50,037 bases of DNA from contig NZ_SMUS01000032.1 of assembly GCF_004353185.1 (NCBI RefSeq), positions 1 through 50,037 of the forward strand. Reading direction: 5' to 3'. This DNA comes from Clostridium cuniculi (GTDB lineage: Bacteria; Bacillota; Clostridia; Clostridiales; Clostridiaceae). Each line of letters opens with the position of its first letter. Position 1 is the first letter of the stretch. Of the stretch, positions 33,152 to 41,050 are shown one piece after another. The notes beneath the pieces are model-generated. The model ran no database searches. It had not been told where the DNA came from and worked only from the letters and a program-made list of their open reading frames with translations. The translations under genes and the position numbers were made by a program.

Positions 33152-33643
33152 TTATTTTCTTACTAAATCAACGAATTGATATTTTAATCCGTTCTTTTCA
33201 CAAGTAAATATTTCTGATTCAAAATCCACAGAAAACTCTTCAGAATCTATCTGTGGAAAACTTGTATCTCCATCAAAAGATTTAAAAACTTTTGTTAAAA
33301 ACAACTTATCCACATTGTGGATAAGTTGTGCGTAAATTTCGCCTCCACCTATAATAAATGCGGTTTCAGATGAGTTTTTATATTTGTTGATAACTTTAGA
33401 CAAACTGTGGATAACTTCTACATTCTCATTATCCACAGTATAACTTTTATCTCTTGTGATTATAACATGTTTTCTATTAGGTAAGACACCTGGTAAAGAT
33501 TCAAATGTTTTTCTACCCATTACTATTGTGTTTCCTGAAGTAATTGCTTTGAATCTTTTTAAGTCTTCAGGTATATGCCATAAAAGCGTATTATCTCCAC
33601 CTATAACATTGTTTTCTGCTACAGCCACTATAATAGAAAGCAT
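33152..33643 (-). CDS. folA: Dihydrofolate reductase
   Basis: A 163-residue enzyme reduces dihydrofolate with NADPH. It has IIVAVAENNVIGGDNTLLWHIPEDLK (split here as AVAENNVIG, LLWHIPEDL), the acidic Glu/Asp site, VMGRKTFESLP and IIGGGEIYAQ. It starts at ATG 33643, overlapping the thyA stop by one base (TAATG), with GGAGGT inside thyA, so the pair is coupled. The coding sequence contains a striking cluster of DnaA boxes. The only two CAC histidine codons in the gene lie in those boxes. Confidence 0.94.
   Translation of the reverse strand: MLSIIVAVAENNVIGGDNTLLWHIPEDLKRFKAITSGNTIVMGRKTFESLPGVLPNRKHVIITRDKSYTVDNENVEVIHSLSKVINKYKNSSETAFIIGGGEIYAQLIHNVDKLFLTKVFKSFDGDTSFPQIDSEEFSVDFESEIFTCEKNGLKYQFVDLVRK
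33252..33437. promoter_or_regulatory. DnaA-box cluster inside folA
   Basis: Perfect TTATCCACA boxes lie at 33306-33314 (+), 33316-33324 (-), 33406-33414 (-) and 33429-33437 (+). A relaxed box TTTTCCACA is at 33252-33260 (-), and a weak match AAATCCACA at 33222-33230. The middle two are head to head, one base apart, within the palindrome 33301-33329. No DnaA gene or AT-rich unwinding element sits here, so it would be an auxiliary DnaA-binding locus rather than the origin. Confidence 0.7.
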
Positions 33644-34434
33644 TAAACGGATACCTCCATTTTTATTGCTGGATGATATTTATAATCTATAAGTTTAATA
33701 TCATCTGCTGTAAAGTCATAGAAGTTAGTTATTTCAGGATTAATCCAAAGCTTAGGAGCTTCATACTCATCATTAGCTCTAGTTAATTGAAGTTTCATCC
33801 CTTCTACTTGGTTTTCATATATATGTGCATTATTAATTACATGAGTAAATAAACCAGGTTTAAGTCCTGTTACTTGTGCAATTAAGTGAACTAGCACTGC
33901 GTACTGTGATGTATTAAATGGTACACCTAGTGGTATGTCTCCACTGCGCTGTACAAGCATACAATTTAATCTACCATCAGTAACATCCCACATAGTCATG
34001 AAACAACATGGTTGAAGAGTCATATGGGGTAGATCTTCTATATTCCACATAGTCATAAGCATTCTTCTATCTTGAGGATTTGTTTTTAATGTCTCAATAA
34101 GCTTATCAATTTGATGGAACTTAGATATTTGATAGCCATATCCCCTACCAATAGTATTATTTTCATCAACCCATTGATCCCAGATATGAACATTTTGCTC
34201 TTGTAATTTAGTTACGTCATTAGATTGATCCTTGTAAATCCATAACATTTCCTTTACAGCGGTTTTAAATGCTACAAATTTAGTAGTTAGAATTGGAAAT
34301 TCCTTCTCTAAGTTAAATTGCATTACTTGATGAGGTAATTTATAGGTTGGCATACCAGTTCTATTGTTGTCATAGTAACCATTATTTAAAATGTCTTCTA
34401 CTATGCTTAAGTATTTTTTGTCATATAGACTCAT
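33643..34434 (-). CDS. thyA: Thymidylate synthase (folate-dependent)
   Basis: A 263-residue ThyA makes dTMP from dUMP and produces dihydrofolate, which FolA next door recycles. Conserved parts are the N-terminal [19 protein letters not shown], the catalytic Cys in [10 protein letters not shown], and [12 protein letters not shown] plus [27 protein letters not shown] precedes the ATG. It is first in the thyA-folA operon. Confidence 0.94.
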   Translation of the reverse strand: MSLYDKKYLSIVEDILNNGYYDNNRTGMPTYKLPHQVMQFNLEKEFPILTTKFVAFKTAVKEMLWIYKDQSNDVTKLQEQNVHIWDQWVDENNTIGRGYGYQISKFHQIDKLIETLKTNPQDRRMLMTMWNIEDLPHMTLQPCCFMTMWDVTDGRLNCMLVQRSGDIPLGVPFNTSQYAVLVHLIAQVTGLKPGLFTHVINNAHIYENQVEGMKLQLTRANDEYEAPKLWINPEITNFYDFTADDIKLIDYKYHPAIKMEVSV

Positions 34435-34853
34435 TTTAACACCTCCTAAAATGTATATTATCTATTTTACTACAAAATTCTTATATAAAAAATGAAGAAA
34501 TTTATATAAAAAAAATCATATTAAACCTAAAAGAATAGAAAAATAGCGAAAATAGTTAAAAAGTTAACAATTAAATGTAAAATAAATACAATAAAATGTT
34601 AAAAAAATAACAAACAAAAAGAGGTGAATATTTTCATAGGTAAATAGCGCAGAAAATAATTTAAGAAAGATGTATAAAAAATGAATAAATATACGAGTGG
34701 AAGATTTGGGTTCATTCATATTAGTATATGCAGTTTTTTTTATAAATAATATTATGTAGGGTTTAAATTAATAAAAGGGGAAAAATCTTTAACTATTAAT
34801 AGAATTTGGGTATAATAAAAAATAAGCAACTACGCAAAAGAGAGGTGAGTATA
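34435..34853. other. AT-rich divergent region between thyA and dnaX
   Basis: About 420 bases with no supported gene. It should hold the divergent promoters of thyA-folA and dnaX. Apart from short A/T tracts and imperfect repeats I see no recognisable element. Confidence 0.5.
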
Positions 34854-36482
34854 GTGGCATATACGGCTTTATATAGAGAATGGAGACCAAGGACATTTTA
34901 TGATGTTGTAGGTCAAGAACATATTACAACAACACTAAAGAATCAAATTTTAAATAATAGAATTGCTCATGCGTATCTTTTTTGTGGAACTAGAGGAACA
35001 GGAAAGACCTCTACAGCAAAAGTATTTGCAAAAGCACTTAATTGTCTTAATTTAAAAGATGGAGAACCTTGTAATGAGTGTGAAATGTGTAGAAAAATAA
35101 ATGAAGGTTTGGCTATAGATGTTACAGAACTGGATGCAGCTTCAAATAATGGTGTTGATAAAATTAGAGATATAATTGATGATGTTAAATATCCACCACA
35201 AGAAGCAAGATATAAAGTTTACATAATGGATGAGGTTCACATGTTATCGGCAGGTGCAGTTAATGCCTTTCTAAAAACTTTAGAAGAACCACCTAATAAT
35301 GTAATATTTATTTTGGCTACAACAGATCCACAAAAGTTACCTATTACTATTCTTTCAAGATGTCAAAGATTTGATTTCAAGAGAATAAATAATAGTGATA
35401 TAACAGCAAGGCTTAGAAAAATAGTAAACGATCAAAATGTTTTAGCAGATGAAAGAAGTTTAAATTTAATTGCTAGAGTTTCAGATGGTGCAATGAGAGA
35501 TTCATTAAGTATATTAGATCAGGCTATTTCTATGGGAAATGGAAATGTTGATTATAATACTGTAGTAAGTATGTTAGGCTTAGTTACTAATGAGCATCTA
35601 TTTAATTTAGTTAATGCAGTAATTCAAAGAAGTGTAGAAAAAAGTATTGAAATTATAGAAGATGTAATATATTCAGGAAAAGACATATATTTATTTATAA
35701 AGGATTTAATTGCTCATTATAGAAATTTACTTATGGTTAAGGTAACTAATAATCCTGAAGAAGTATTAGATATGTCAGAAGAAAATATTGCTTTAATTAA
35801 GGAACAAGGGGCACGTTTAAGAGCAGAAGAAATAATGAGATGTATAAGAATACTTCAAGAGGCAGAAAATAATGCTAAGTTAAGTAAACAAGCAAGGTTA
35901 TATTGTGAGTTAGCCGTTATTAAAATGTGTAAGATAGAGTATGATACATCAAATGAAGTAATGTTAACTAGGTTAAATAGGCTAGAGGAAAGTTTAAGAA
36001 ATGGTAGTATTAAAGTTGCTACTGCATCAAAAGAAGTTACACAGATAAGTAATAGTAAACAAGTTAACACTATGCCTAATAACAAGGTAGTTAAGGAACC
36101 ATATAGTAATGCAGGAAATGTTGGTGAAAATCCAGACTCTAAAATTACTATAAATGATGTTAAGAAGTCTTGGAAAGATATAATAGAAAGATTTAAAGCT
36201 AGAAGAGAAATGATAATAAGTTCTTTAATTATGATAGGAAAGCCAGTAGATTGTTCTAATGGATTAATTACTGTGGAATTTGATAGTCAAAATGAATTTG
36301 CTAAGAATAGATTAAGTGAAGCTAAAAATAGAGATGTTATAAATGATGTTTTCTTTGAAATATTTAGAGAAAAGGTTAAAGTTAATTTTGTAGTTCAATC
36401 TGACGATAATAATGGAAAAAGTACAGAGGATATTTTAAGAGAGACATTAGGTGATGAGCTAATTGATTTTATAGATGAATAA
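34854..36482 (+). CDS. dnaX: DNA polymerase III gamma/tau subunit
   Basis: From GTG 34854 (GAGAGGTGAGTATA upstream; the frame extends further left but the family starts at AYTALYREWRPRTF) the protein has 542 residues. The clamp-loader AAA+ domain has GTRGTGKTST near 45-54, a zinc module with four cysteines (CNECEMC), YIMDEVHML near 123 and ILSRCQRF near 167. The C-terminal third is the tau-type extension. I see no A-run frameshift site. It heads the dnaX-ebfC-recR group. Confidence 0.94.
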   Translation: MAYTALYREWRPRTFYDVVGQEHITTTLKNQILNNRIAHAYLFCGTRGTGKTSTAKVFAKALNCLNLKDGEPCNECEMCRKINEGLAIDVTELDAASNNGVDKIRDIIDDVKYPPQEARYKVYIMDEVHMLSAGAVNAFLKTLEEPPNNVIFILATTDPQKLPITILSRCQRFDFKRINNSDITARLRKIVNDQNVLADERSLNLIARVSDGAMRDSLSILDQAISMGNGNVDYNTVVSMLGLVTNEHLFNLVNAVIQRSVEKSIEIIEDVIYSGKDIYLFIKDLIAHYRNLLMVKVTNNPEEVLDMSEENIALIKEQGARLRAEEIMRCIRILQEAENNAKLSKQARLYCELAVIKMCKIEYDTSNEVMLTRLNRLEESLRNGSIKVATASKEVTQISNSKQVNTMPNNKVVKEPYSNAGNVGENPDSKITINDVKKSWKDIIERFKARREMIISSLIMIGKPVDCSNGLITVEFDSQNEFAKNRLSEAKNRDVINDVFFEIFREKVKVNFVVQSDDNNGKSTEDILRETLGDELIDFIDE

Positions 36483-36568
36483 AAGTATATAGCTACTTTA
36501 TTCTAGTAAATATTAAAGAAATGCTATATAATAAAAAATAGATTTAGTTATTTAAAGGAGGATATTTT

Positions 36569-36913
36569 ATGGCAAGAGGTGGATTCCCAGGAGGTTTCGG
36601 GGGAGGAAATATAAATAACTTAATGAAGCAAGCTCAAAAGCTTCAAAGAGATATGGAGCAAGCACAAAAAGAACTTGAAACTAAAGAGTTTGAAGCATCA
36701 GTTGGTGGTGGTGCTGTTCTAGTTAAAGTTAACGGAAAGAAAGAAGTTTTAGCTATAAATATAAAAGAAGAAGTAGTAGATCCAGATGACGTTGAAATGT
36801 TAGAAGATTTAGTGCTAAGCGCAGTTAATGAAGCACTAAAGAAAGCGGATGAAGAAACTTCAAATAAGATGGGTAAATTAACTGGTGGTTTAAACATACC
36901 AGGGATGTTCTAG
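36569..36913 (+). CDS. YbaB/EbfC nucleoid-associated protein
   Basis: A 114-residue DNA-binding dimer: a glycine-rich start ([14 protein letters not shown]), a long helix ([18 protein letters not shown]), a beta hairpin and a terminal [14 protein letters not shown]. It is conserved between dnaX and recR in nearly all Firmicutes, as here. TAAAGGAGGATATTTT precedes the ATG. Confidence 0.92.
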   Translation: MARGGFPGGFGGGNINNLMKQAQKLQRDMEQAQKELETKEFEASVGGGAVLVKVNGKKEVLAINIKEEVVDPDDVEMLEDLVLSAVNEALKKADEETSNKMGKLTGGLNIPGMF

Positions 36914-36919
36914 GACATA

Positions 36920-36942
36920 GGGGCTGTTTTTTTAAACAGTCC
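36920..36942 (+). terminator. Weak hairpin between ebfC and recR
   Basis: GGGCTGTTT and AAACAGTCC enclose a short T loop. The T-rich tail is interrupted, so it may only attenuate read-through into recR. Confidence 0.35.
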
Positions 36943-37010
36943 TTCATTTTTGAAAAAATACTGTAAAGTAATACTTTTTTAGTAAGAAAATAATAGAAAG
37001 TGGTGTAATT

Positions 37011-37607
37011 ATGGATTTTTATCCAGTGGCTATAGAAAAATTAATTGAAGAATTTGCAAAATTGCCAAGCATTGGTCAAAAGACGGCACAAAGACTTACA
37101 TTGCATGTTTTGAATTTACCTGAAGAAGAAGTTAAGGAGTTTGCTAATGCATTAGTAAAAGCTAGAGGAACTATAAAGTATTGTTCTGTATGTGGAAACT
37201 TTACTGATAAAGACCCTTGTGCAATATGCGGAAATCCTAATAGAGATAAGAATGTTATTTGTGTTGTAGAACAGCCTAAAGATATTATGACAATGGAAAA
37301 AGTTAAAGAATTTAATGGTGTATATCATGTTCTACATGGAAATCTTTCTCCAATGCAAGGTAGAGGACCTCAAGATATTAAAATAAGAGAACTTGTTGCA
37401 AGAATGAGTGCAGATGTTAAGGAAGTTATAATTGCAACTAACCCAAATGTTGAAGGGGAAGCAACAGCTATGTATATATCAAGAATACTTAAGCCATTAG
37501 AAGTTAAAGTTACAAGAATAGCATCTGGTTTACCAGTTGGTGGAGACTTAGAATATGCTGATGAAGTAACACTTTCAAAGGCTCTTGAAGGTAGAAAAGA
37601 AATTTAA
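37011..37607 (+). CDS. recR: Recombination mediator RecR
   Basis: A 198-residue protein with an N-terminal helix-hairpin-helix ([15 protein letters not shown]), a four-cysteine zinc finger ([16 protein letters not shown]) and a Toprim domain ([28 protein letters not shown]). It acts with RecO/RecF to load RecA at gaps. Normal length and in its usual place behind ebfC. Confidence 0.94.
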   Translation: MDFYPVAIEKLIEEFAKLPSIGQKTAQRLTLHVLNLPEEEVKEFANALVKARGTIKYCSVCGNFTDKDPCAICGNPNRDKNVICVVEQPKDIMTMEKVKEFNGVYHVLHGNLSPMQGRGPQDIKIRELVARMSADVKEVIIATNPNVEGEATAMYISRILKPLEVKVTRIASGLPVGGDLEYADEVTLSKALEGRKEI

Positions 37608-37629
37608 AAAACGTCTTTATAAATTAGAA

Positions 37630-37656
37630 TTAAGAGTTGCCTTTGGCAACTCTTAA
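37630..37656. terminator. Perfect hairpin between recR and degV
   Basis: TTAAGAGTTGCC and GGCAACTCTTAA form a 12-base-pair stem with a TTT loop. There is no strong T-run on either strand, but it lies between convergent genes. Confidence 0.55.
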
Positions 37657-37713
37657 CCATTTTACACAAAAGAAGTGTAGTTCAAAATTTAATTTCTTAA
37701 TTTAAATATTATT

Positions 37714-38562
37714 TTAATAATGATATGCAACACCAATACTTCCAGGACCTACATGTAATCCTATAATAGGGCCTATTGATTGAGTTTTTACATTGTCTAA
37801 TCCTAAGCTACTTTTAAGTCTATCAGCAAGTTCTTGACCTTCAGATTCACAGTTTATATGGTGAACAATAATACCTTTTATTGGTGACTTTGAATTTTGT
37901 TCTAAAATAGTATTAACTATTTTATCAATAGCTTTTTTCTTTGTTCTTACCTTAGTAAATACAGTAGTCTTTCCATCTTCAACTGTAAGTATAGGTTTTA
38001 TTTGAAGCAGTGAGCCAAATAAAGCTGCAGCACCACCAATTCTACCACCTTTTTTTAAGTAGTCTAAAGTTTCAGGTACGAATATAAATTTACTATTTTC
38101 TATAACATTTTTGGCAATACTTACTACTTCATCTAAAGATTTATTTTCATTTGCTGCTTTAGCTGCCTCTAATACAGCAAAACCAGCTTGCATGCAATTA
38201 CTTCTAGAATCTATCATTACTATTTTAGCAGTTGGATAATTTTCAAGAATCATATTTTTTACTAAGTTTGATGTTGAAAATGTACCACTCATATCTGAAG
38301 ATAAAAATATTCCTACAACATCATGACCATCTTTTACTAGAGATTCTACCGTACTATATAATTCTTCAACACTAGGTTGGGATGAAGTTGGAATAGTCGG
38401 AGATTTAGCCATTTCATTATAAAACCAATCATTTGATAAGTCTGTTTCTCTATAACTGTTACCGTTAAGTAAAACGTTTAAAGAAGCTATAGAAACTTTA
38501 TATTTATCAGTGTATTCTTTGGGTAAGTAACAAGTACTATCTGCTATTATTTTTACGCTCAA
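37714..38562 (-). CDS. DegV family fatty-acid-binding protein
   Basis: A 282-residue two-domain DegV protein: SVKIIADSTCYLPKEY at the start, PTSQPSVEELYSTVESL in the middle, and the C-terminal GPGSIGVAYHY. DegV/FakB proteins bind fatty acids for the FakA kinase or for transport. Which one is not clear here, as no fakA is nearby. It is monocistronic, and interrupts the usual recR-yaaL-bofA order. Confidence 0.85.
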   Translation of the reverse strand: MSVKIIADSTCYLPKEYTDKYKVSIASLNVLLNGNSYRETDLSNDWFYNEMAKSPTIPTSSQPSVEELYSTVESLVKDGHDVVGIFLSSDMSGTFSTSNLVKNMILENYPTAKIVMIDSRSNCMQAGFAVLEAAKAANENKSLDEVVSIAKNVIENSKFIFVPETLDYLKKGGRIGGAAALFGSLLQIKPILTVEDGKTTVFTKVRTKKKAIDKIVNTILEQNSKSPIKGIIVHHINCESEGQELADRLKSSLGLDNVKTQSIGPIIGLHVGPGSIGVAYHY

Positions 38563-38739
38563 AAATAAACACCTCCTGTTAAATTTAACATTATTTAAGG
38601 TATTATATCAAACAAATAAAGTTAAGTACAGAAAATATATGTTAATAATTTGAAACTATGAATATATATATAAATATATTTTGAATAAGATTCTATTAAT
38701 GTGGAAAGTATCTAAATAAGTACTTTTAGGAGGTAGAAT

Positions 38740-39009
38740 ATGAACATAAAAAATGTATTAAGTCTAATTTTAGTAAAATATAATAATGATGATAGAATTA
38801 GTGAGAAGGTACTAGAAGAAATACAGGAATCTATTAGGGAAATGGAAGCTGCAGAATCTATGTTCAATAGTGTTAATGATCCAAAACTAATAGAAGCTGC
38901 AATTTATAGAGAAGAGGCTGCAAAGAAGAAATTTGACTATTTACTATCTATAGCTAAAGAACAATATTCAAGACAAAAAATAGAATCAAATGAAGAAATG
39001 GAAATATAA
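38740..39009 (+). CDS. YaaL/DUF2508 family protein
   Basis: An 89-residue, highly charged, helical protein (EEIQESIREMEAAESMFN, DPKLIEAAIYREEAAKKKF). Length and position just before bofA match YaaL of B. subtilis, part of the recR-yaaL-bofA cluster. Function unknown. TAGGAGGTAGAAT precedes the ATG. Confidence 0.8.
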   Translation: MNIKNVLSLILVKYNNDDRISEKVLEEIQESIREMEAAESMFNSVNDPKLIEAAIYREEAAKKKFDYLLSIAKEQYSRQKIESNEEMEI

Positions 39010-39078
39010 TGAATATTGTTATATAATATAAAATAATATAGTATTGTATTATTTTATATTATATAGGGGGTTATAAAA

Positions 39079-39327
39079 ATGAGTGTTGAAATGATCATTT
39101 ATGCTCTAGTTGGATTAGCACTTTTATTTTTGATTATAAAGTTGTTAAAATGGCCTATTAAAATATTGATTAATGGAATAATAGGAATTGTATTATTATA
39201 TGTGGCAAATTACATAGGAGAATATTTTAACTTTTATATAACTATTAATCCTATAACTGCACTTATTGCAGGATTTTTAGGTATTCCGGGAGTTATATTT
39301 TTAGTAATTTTTCAATTATTTTTTTAA
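39079..39327 (+). CDS. bofA: BofA family sporulation protein
   Basis: An 82-residue membrane protein with two to three hydrophobic helices and the terminal ITALIAGFLGIPGVIFLVI motif characteristic of BofA. In Bacillus it holds the SpoIVFB protease inactive until pro-sigma-K is to be cleaved. Its presence suggests a spore former. It is 70 bases after yaaL. Confidence 0.82.
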   Translation: MSVEMIIYALVGLALLFLIIKLLKWPIKILINGIIGIVLLYVANYIGEYFNFYITINPITALIAGFLGIPGVIFLVIFQLFF

Positions 39328-39340
39328 ATTAAAAGCTTGG

Positions 39341-39559
39341 ATGTTATTTAAAGAGATAGGGAATCTTCATTTGTATGAAGATTCCCTAAACTTATATAGA
39401 CGGGAGTTAGAAGATTTTCTTAATTGCCGTAAGCGAAAAGCTTCTGCATACTATATATTATTTAAAATGATAAAAGTTGTTACAAAATTAAAAAATAAAT
39501 TAGGGTGTAAACACTACATCCGTTTACACCCTTTATATATAAATGATACACTAATATAA
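39341..39559 (+). CDS. Doubtful small basic ORF after bofA
   Basis: A 72-codon frame (MLFKEIGNLHLYEDSLNLY and on) runs across a perfect hairpin and most of a second hairpin, has no ribosome binding site and matches no family I know. The basic middle (KVVTKLKNKLG) is compatible with chance in AT-rich DNA. I list it only because the stretch is otherwise unexplained. Confidence 0.15.
   Translation: MLFKEIGNLHLYEDSLNLYRRELEDFLNCRKRKASAYYILFKMIKVVTKLKNKLGCKHYIRLHPLYINDTLI
39357..39388. repeat. Perfect 14-bp stem hairpin after bofA
   Basis: TAGGGAATCTTCAT and ATGAAGATTCCCTA enclose TTGT. It could be the bofA terminator, though no T-run follows. Confidence 0.6.
39503..39531 (+). terminator. Hairpin closing the bofA-downstream segment
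   Basis: GGGTGTAAAC and GTTTACACCC form a perfect 10-bp stem followed by TTTATAT. Together with the hairpin at 39357 it brackets about 115 bases that may be a small RNA. The remaining 39,532-39,664 is AT-rich upstream sequence of the next gene. Confidence 0.5.
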
Positions 39560-39664
39560 TTAATGTATCGTCTATACTATTAATATAACCATTTGAAATA
39601 TAAATATGTATTCAAATTTAATACTAAATTAAGTTTATAATTTTACTTATAGGAGGAATAGATT

Positions 39665-39853
39665 ATGCCAGCAGGAAATGGGGTTAATTGTAAGTACTGT
39701 CCAGAGTTTGAAAAGAAAAGATGTAATGGAGATGATAAGGGATGTTTATGTTATAAATGTCCAAGACATTTAGGACAATGTAAGTGTGTTAAATATTGTA
39801 GAGAAACAGAATCAATTTTAATTTTTGATGAAGATTATAACGAGGGCTATTAA
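39665..39853 (+). CDS. Cysteine-rich mini-protein
   Basis: A 62-residue protein with nine cysteines, at about 9, 12, 20, 27, 29, 32, 39, 41 and 45 (CKYC, CLCYKC, CKCVKYC), and an acidic tail (DEDYNEGY). It has a strong TAGGAGGAATAGATT site and its own terminator, so it is a real gene. The spacing suggests a metal-binding knuckle or redox protein. I do not recognise a named family. Confidence 0.6.
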   Translation: MPAGNGVNCKYCPEFEKKRCNGDDKGCLCYKCPRHLGQCKCVKYCRETESILIFDEDYNEGY

Positions 39854-39872
39854 ATTAGTCCTCTATTTTTTT
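39842..39872 (+). terminator. Terminator of the Cys-rich gene
   Basis: GAGGGCTA and TAGTCCTC with a short loop are followed by a T-rich tail. It overlaps the stop codon region. Confidence 0.7.
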
Positions 39873-40101
39873 GTAGAATATTATAATTATTATCACATTA
39901 TCTCATTTAAATAAATAAAATATAAAGTATAAATTTTTTTAATATTAAGTTAATCACATTAGTTAAAAATTACAAAAATATATTAATTTATAAAAAATTA
40001 CAAAATATATCTATGCAATAGTTGTATAAATTGTTAAATAGTAGTAAAATATCAAAAAGCAATAAATAAAAATTATAATAATTTTAATTGGGGGTTAGAA
40101 A

Positions 40102-41025
40102 ATGATAAGAGTATTGACTAATGACGGTTTACAAAAAGGGGCTATTAATAAGTTAACATCATTAGGGTTTGAAGTAGTTAATAATCATTATGATAAAGAT
40201 GAATTAGGTACTGCTTTAAAAGAGTTTGATATTTTAGTTATTAGATCTGCAACAAAGGTTACTGCAGATATTTTAGACCAAGCACAAGGAGGAAAGCTGA
40301 AACTTATAATAAGGGCTGGAGTAGGAATTGATAATATAGATGTTCATTATGCGACACAAAAAGGTGTAGTTGTGAAAAATACTCCTAATGCAAGTTCTGA
40401 ATCAGTTGCAGAATTAGTAATTGGACATATGTTTGCATTAGCAAGGTTTATAGCTATTTCAAATTGTACTATGAGAGATGGTCAATGGAATAAGAAAAAA
40501 TATGAGGGGATAGAGCTTGGAGGAAAAACATTAGGGATCGTAGGCATGGGAAGAATAGGTAAGGCTTTGGCTAAAAAGGCAGAAGCGTTAGGTATGAAAG
40601 TTGTATATAATGATATATTCGGTAAGCAAGATGAATTATCATATGAATTCTTAGAATTAGACGATCTTTTAAAGAGTTCAGATTTTATATCTTTACATGT
40701 TCCTTATGATAAAGAGAAGGGATCTTTAATAGGAAAAGCTCAGTTTGATATTATGAAGGATGGAGTCTATTTAATTAATTGTGCTAGAGGTAAGGTTGTT
40801 GAGGAAGCAGCATTATTAGAAGCTTTAGACAATGGAAAAGTGGCTGGTGCAGGAATAGATGTTTTTGAAGAAGAACCTACTAAAAATGAAGCATTAGTAA
40901 ATCATCCTAAAGTTAGCGTAACTCCTCATATTGGAGCTGCTACAAAAGAGGCTCAGGAGAGAATAGGAGAAGAAGTAGTTACTACTATATCTAATTTTGT
41001 AACTAATAATTTAGTAACTATATAG
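40102..41025 (+). CDS. serA: D-3-phosphoglycerate dehydrogenase
   Basis: A 307-residue short-form SerA without a C-terminal ACT domain oxidises 3-phosphoglycerate, the first step to serine. The NAD site GIVGMGRIGKALAKKA, the catalytic Arg in NCARGKVVEE and the His in VTPHIGAATKEA are present. Lack of the ACT domain suggests no direct serine feedback. GGGGGTTAGAAA precedes the ATG. It is first in the serA-DUF1015-serC operon. Confidence 0.9.
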   Translation: MIRVLTNDGLQKGAINKLTSLGFEVVNNHYDKDELGTALKEFDILVIRSATKVTADILDQAQGGKLKLIIRAGVGIDNIDVHYATQKGVVVKNTPNASSESVAELVIGHMFALARFIAISNCTMRDGQWNKKKYEGIELGGKTLGIVGMGRIGKALAKKAEALGMKVVYNDIFGKQDELSYEFLELDDLLKSSDFISLHVPYDKEKGSLIGKAQFDIMKDGVYLINCARGKVVEEAALLEALDNGKVAGAGIDVFEEEPTKNEALVNHPKVSVTPHIGAATKEAQERIGEEVVTTISNFVTNNLVTI

Positions 41026-41050
41026 TTTTACAGTTAGAGGAGGAAGAGCG

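Noticed and set aside
34854..36482. Programmed frameshift in dnaX producing a gamma subunit
   Set aside because: No slippery A-run with a downstream stem was found. The tau-like form is expected as the only product.
39873..40101. T-box or riboswitch upstream of serA
   Set aside because: No T-box GGTGG motif, no specifier structure and no terminator before serA. Only A/T-rich sequence is seen.
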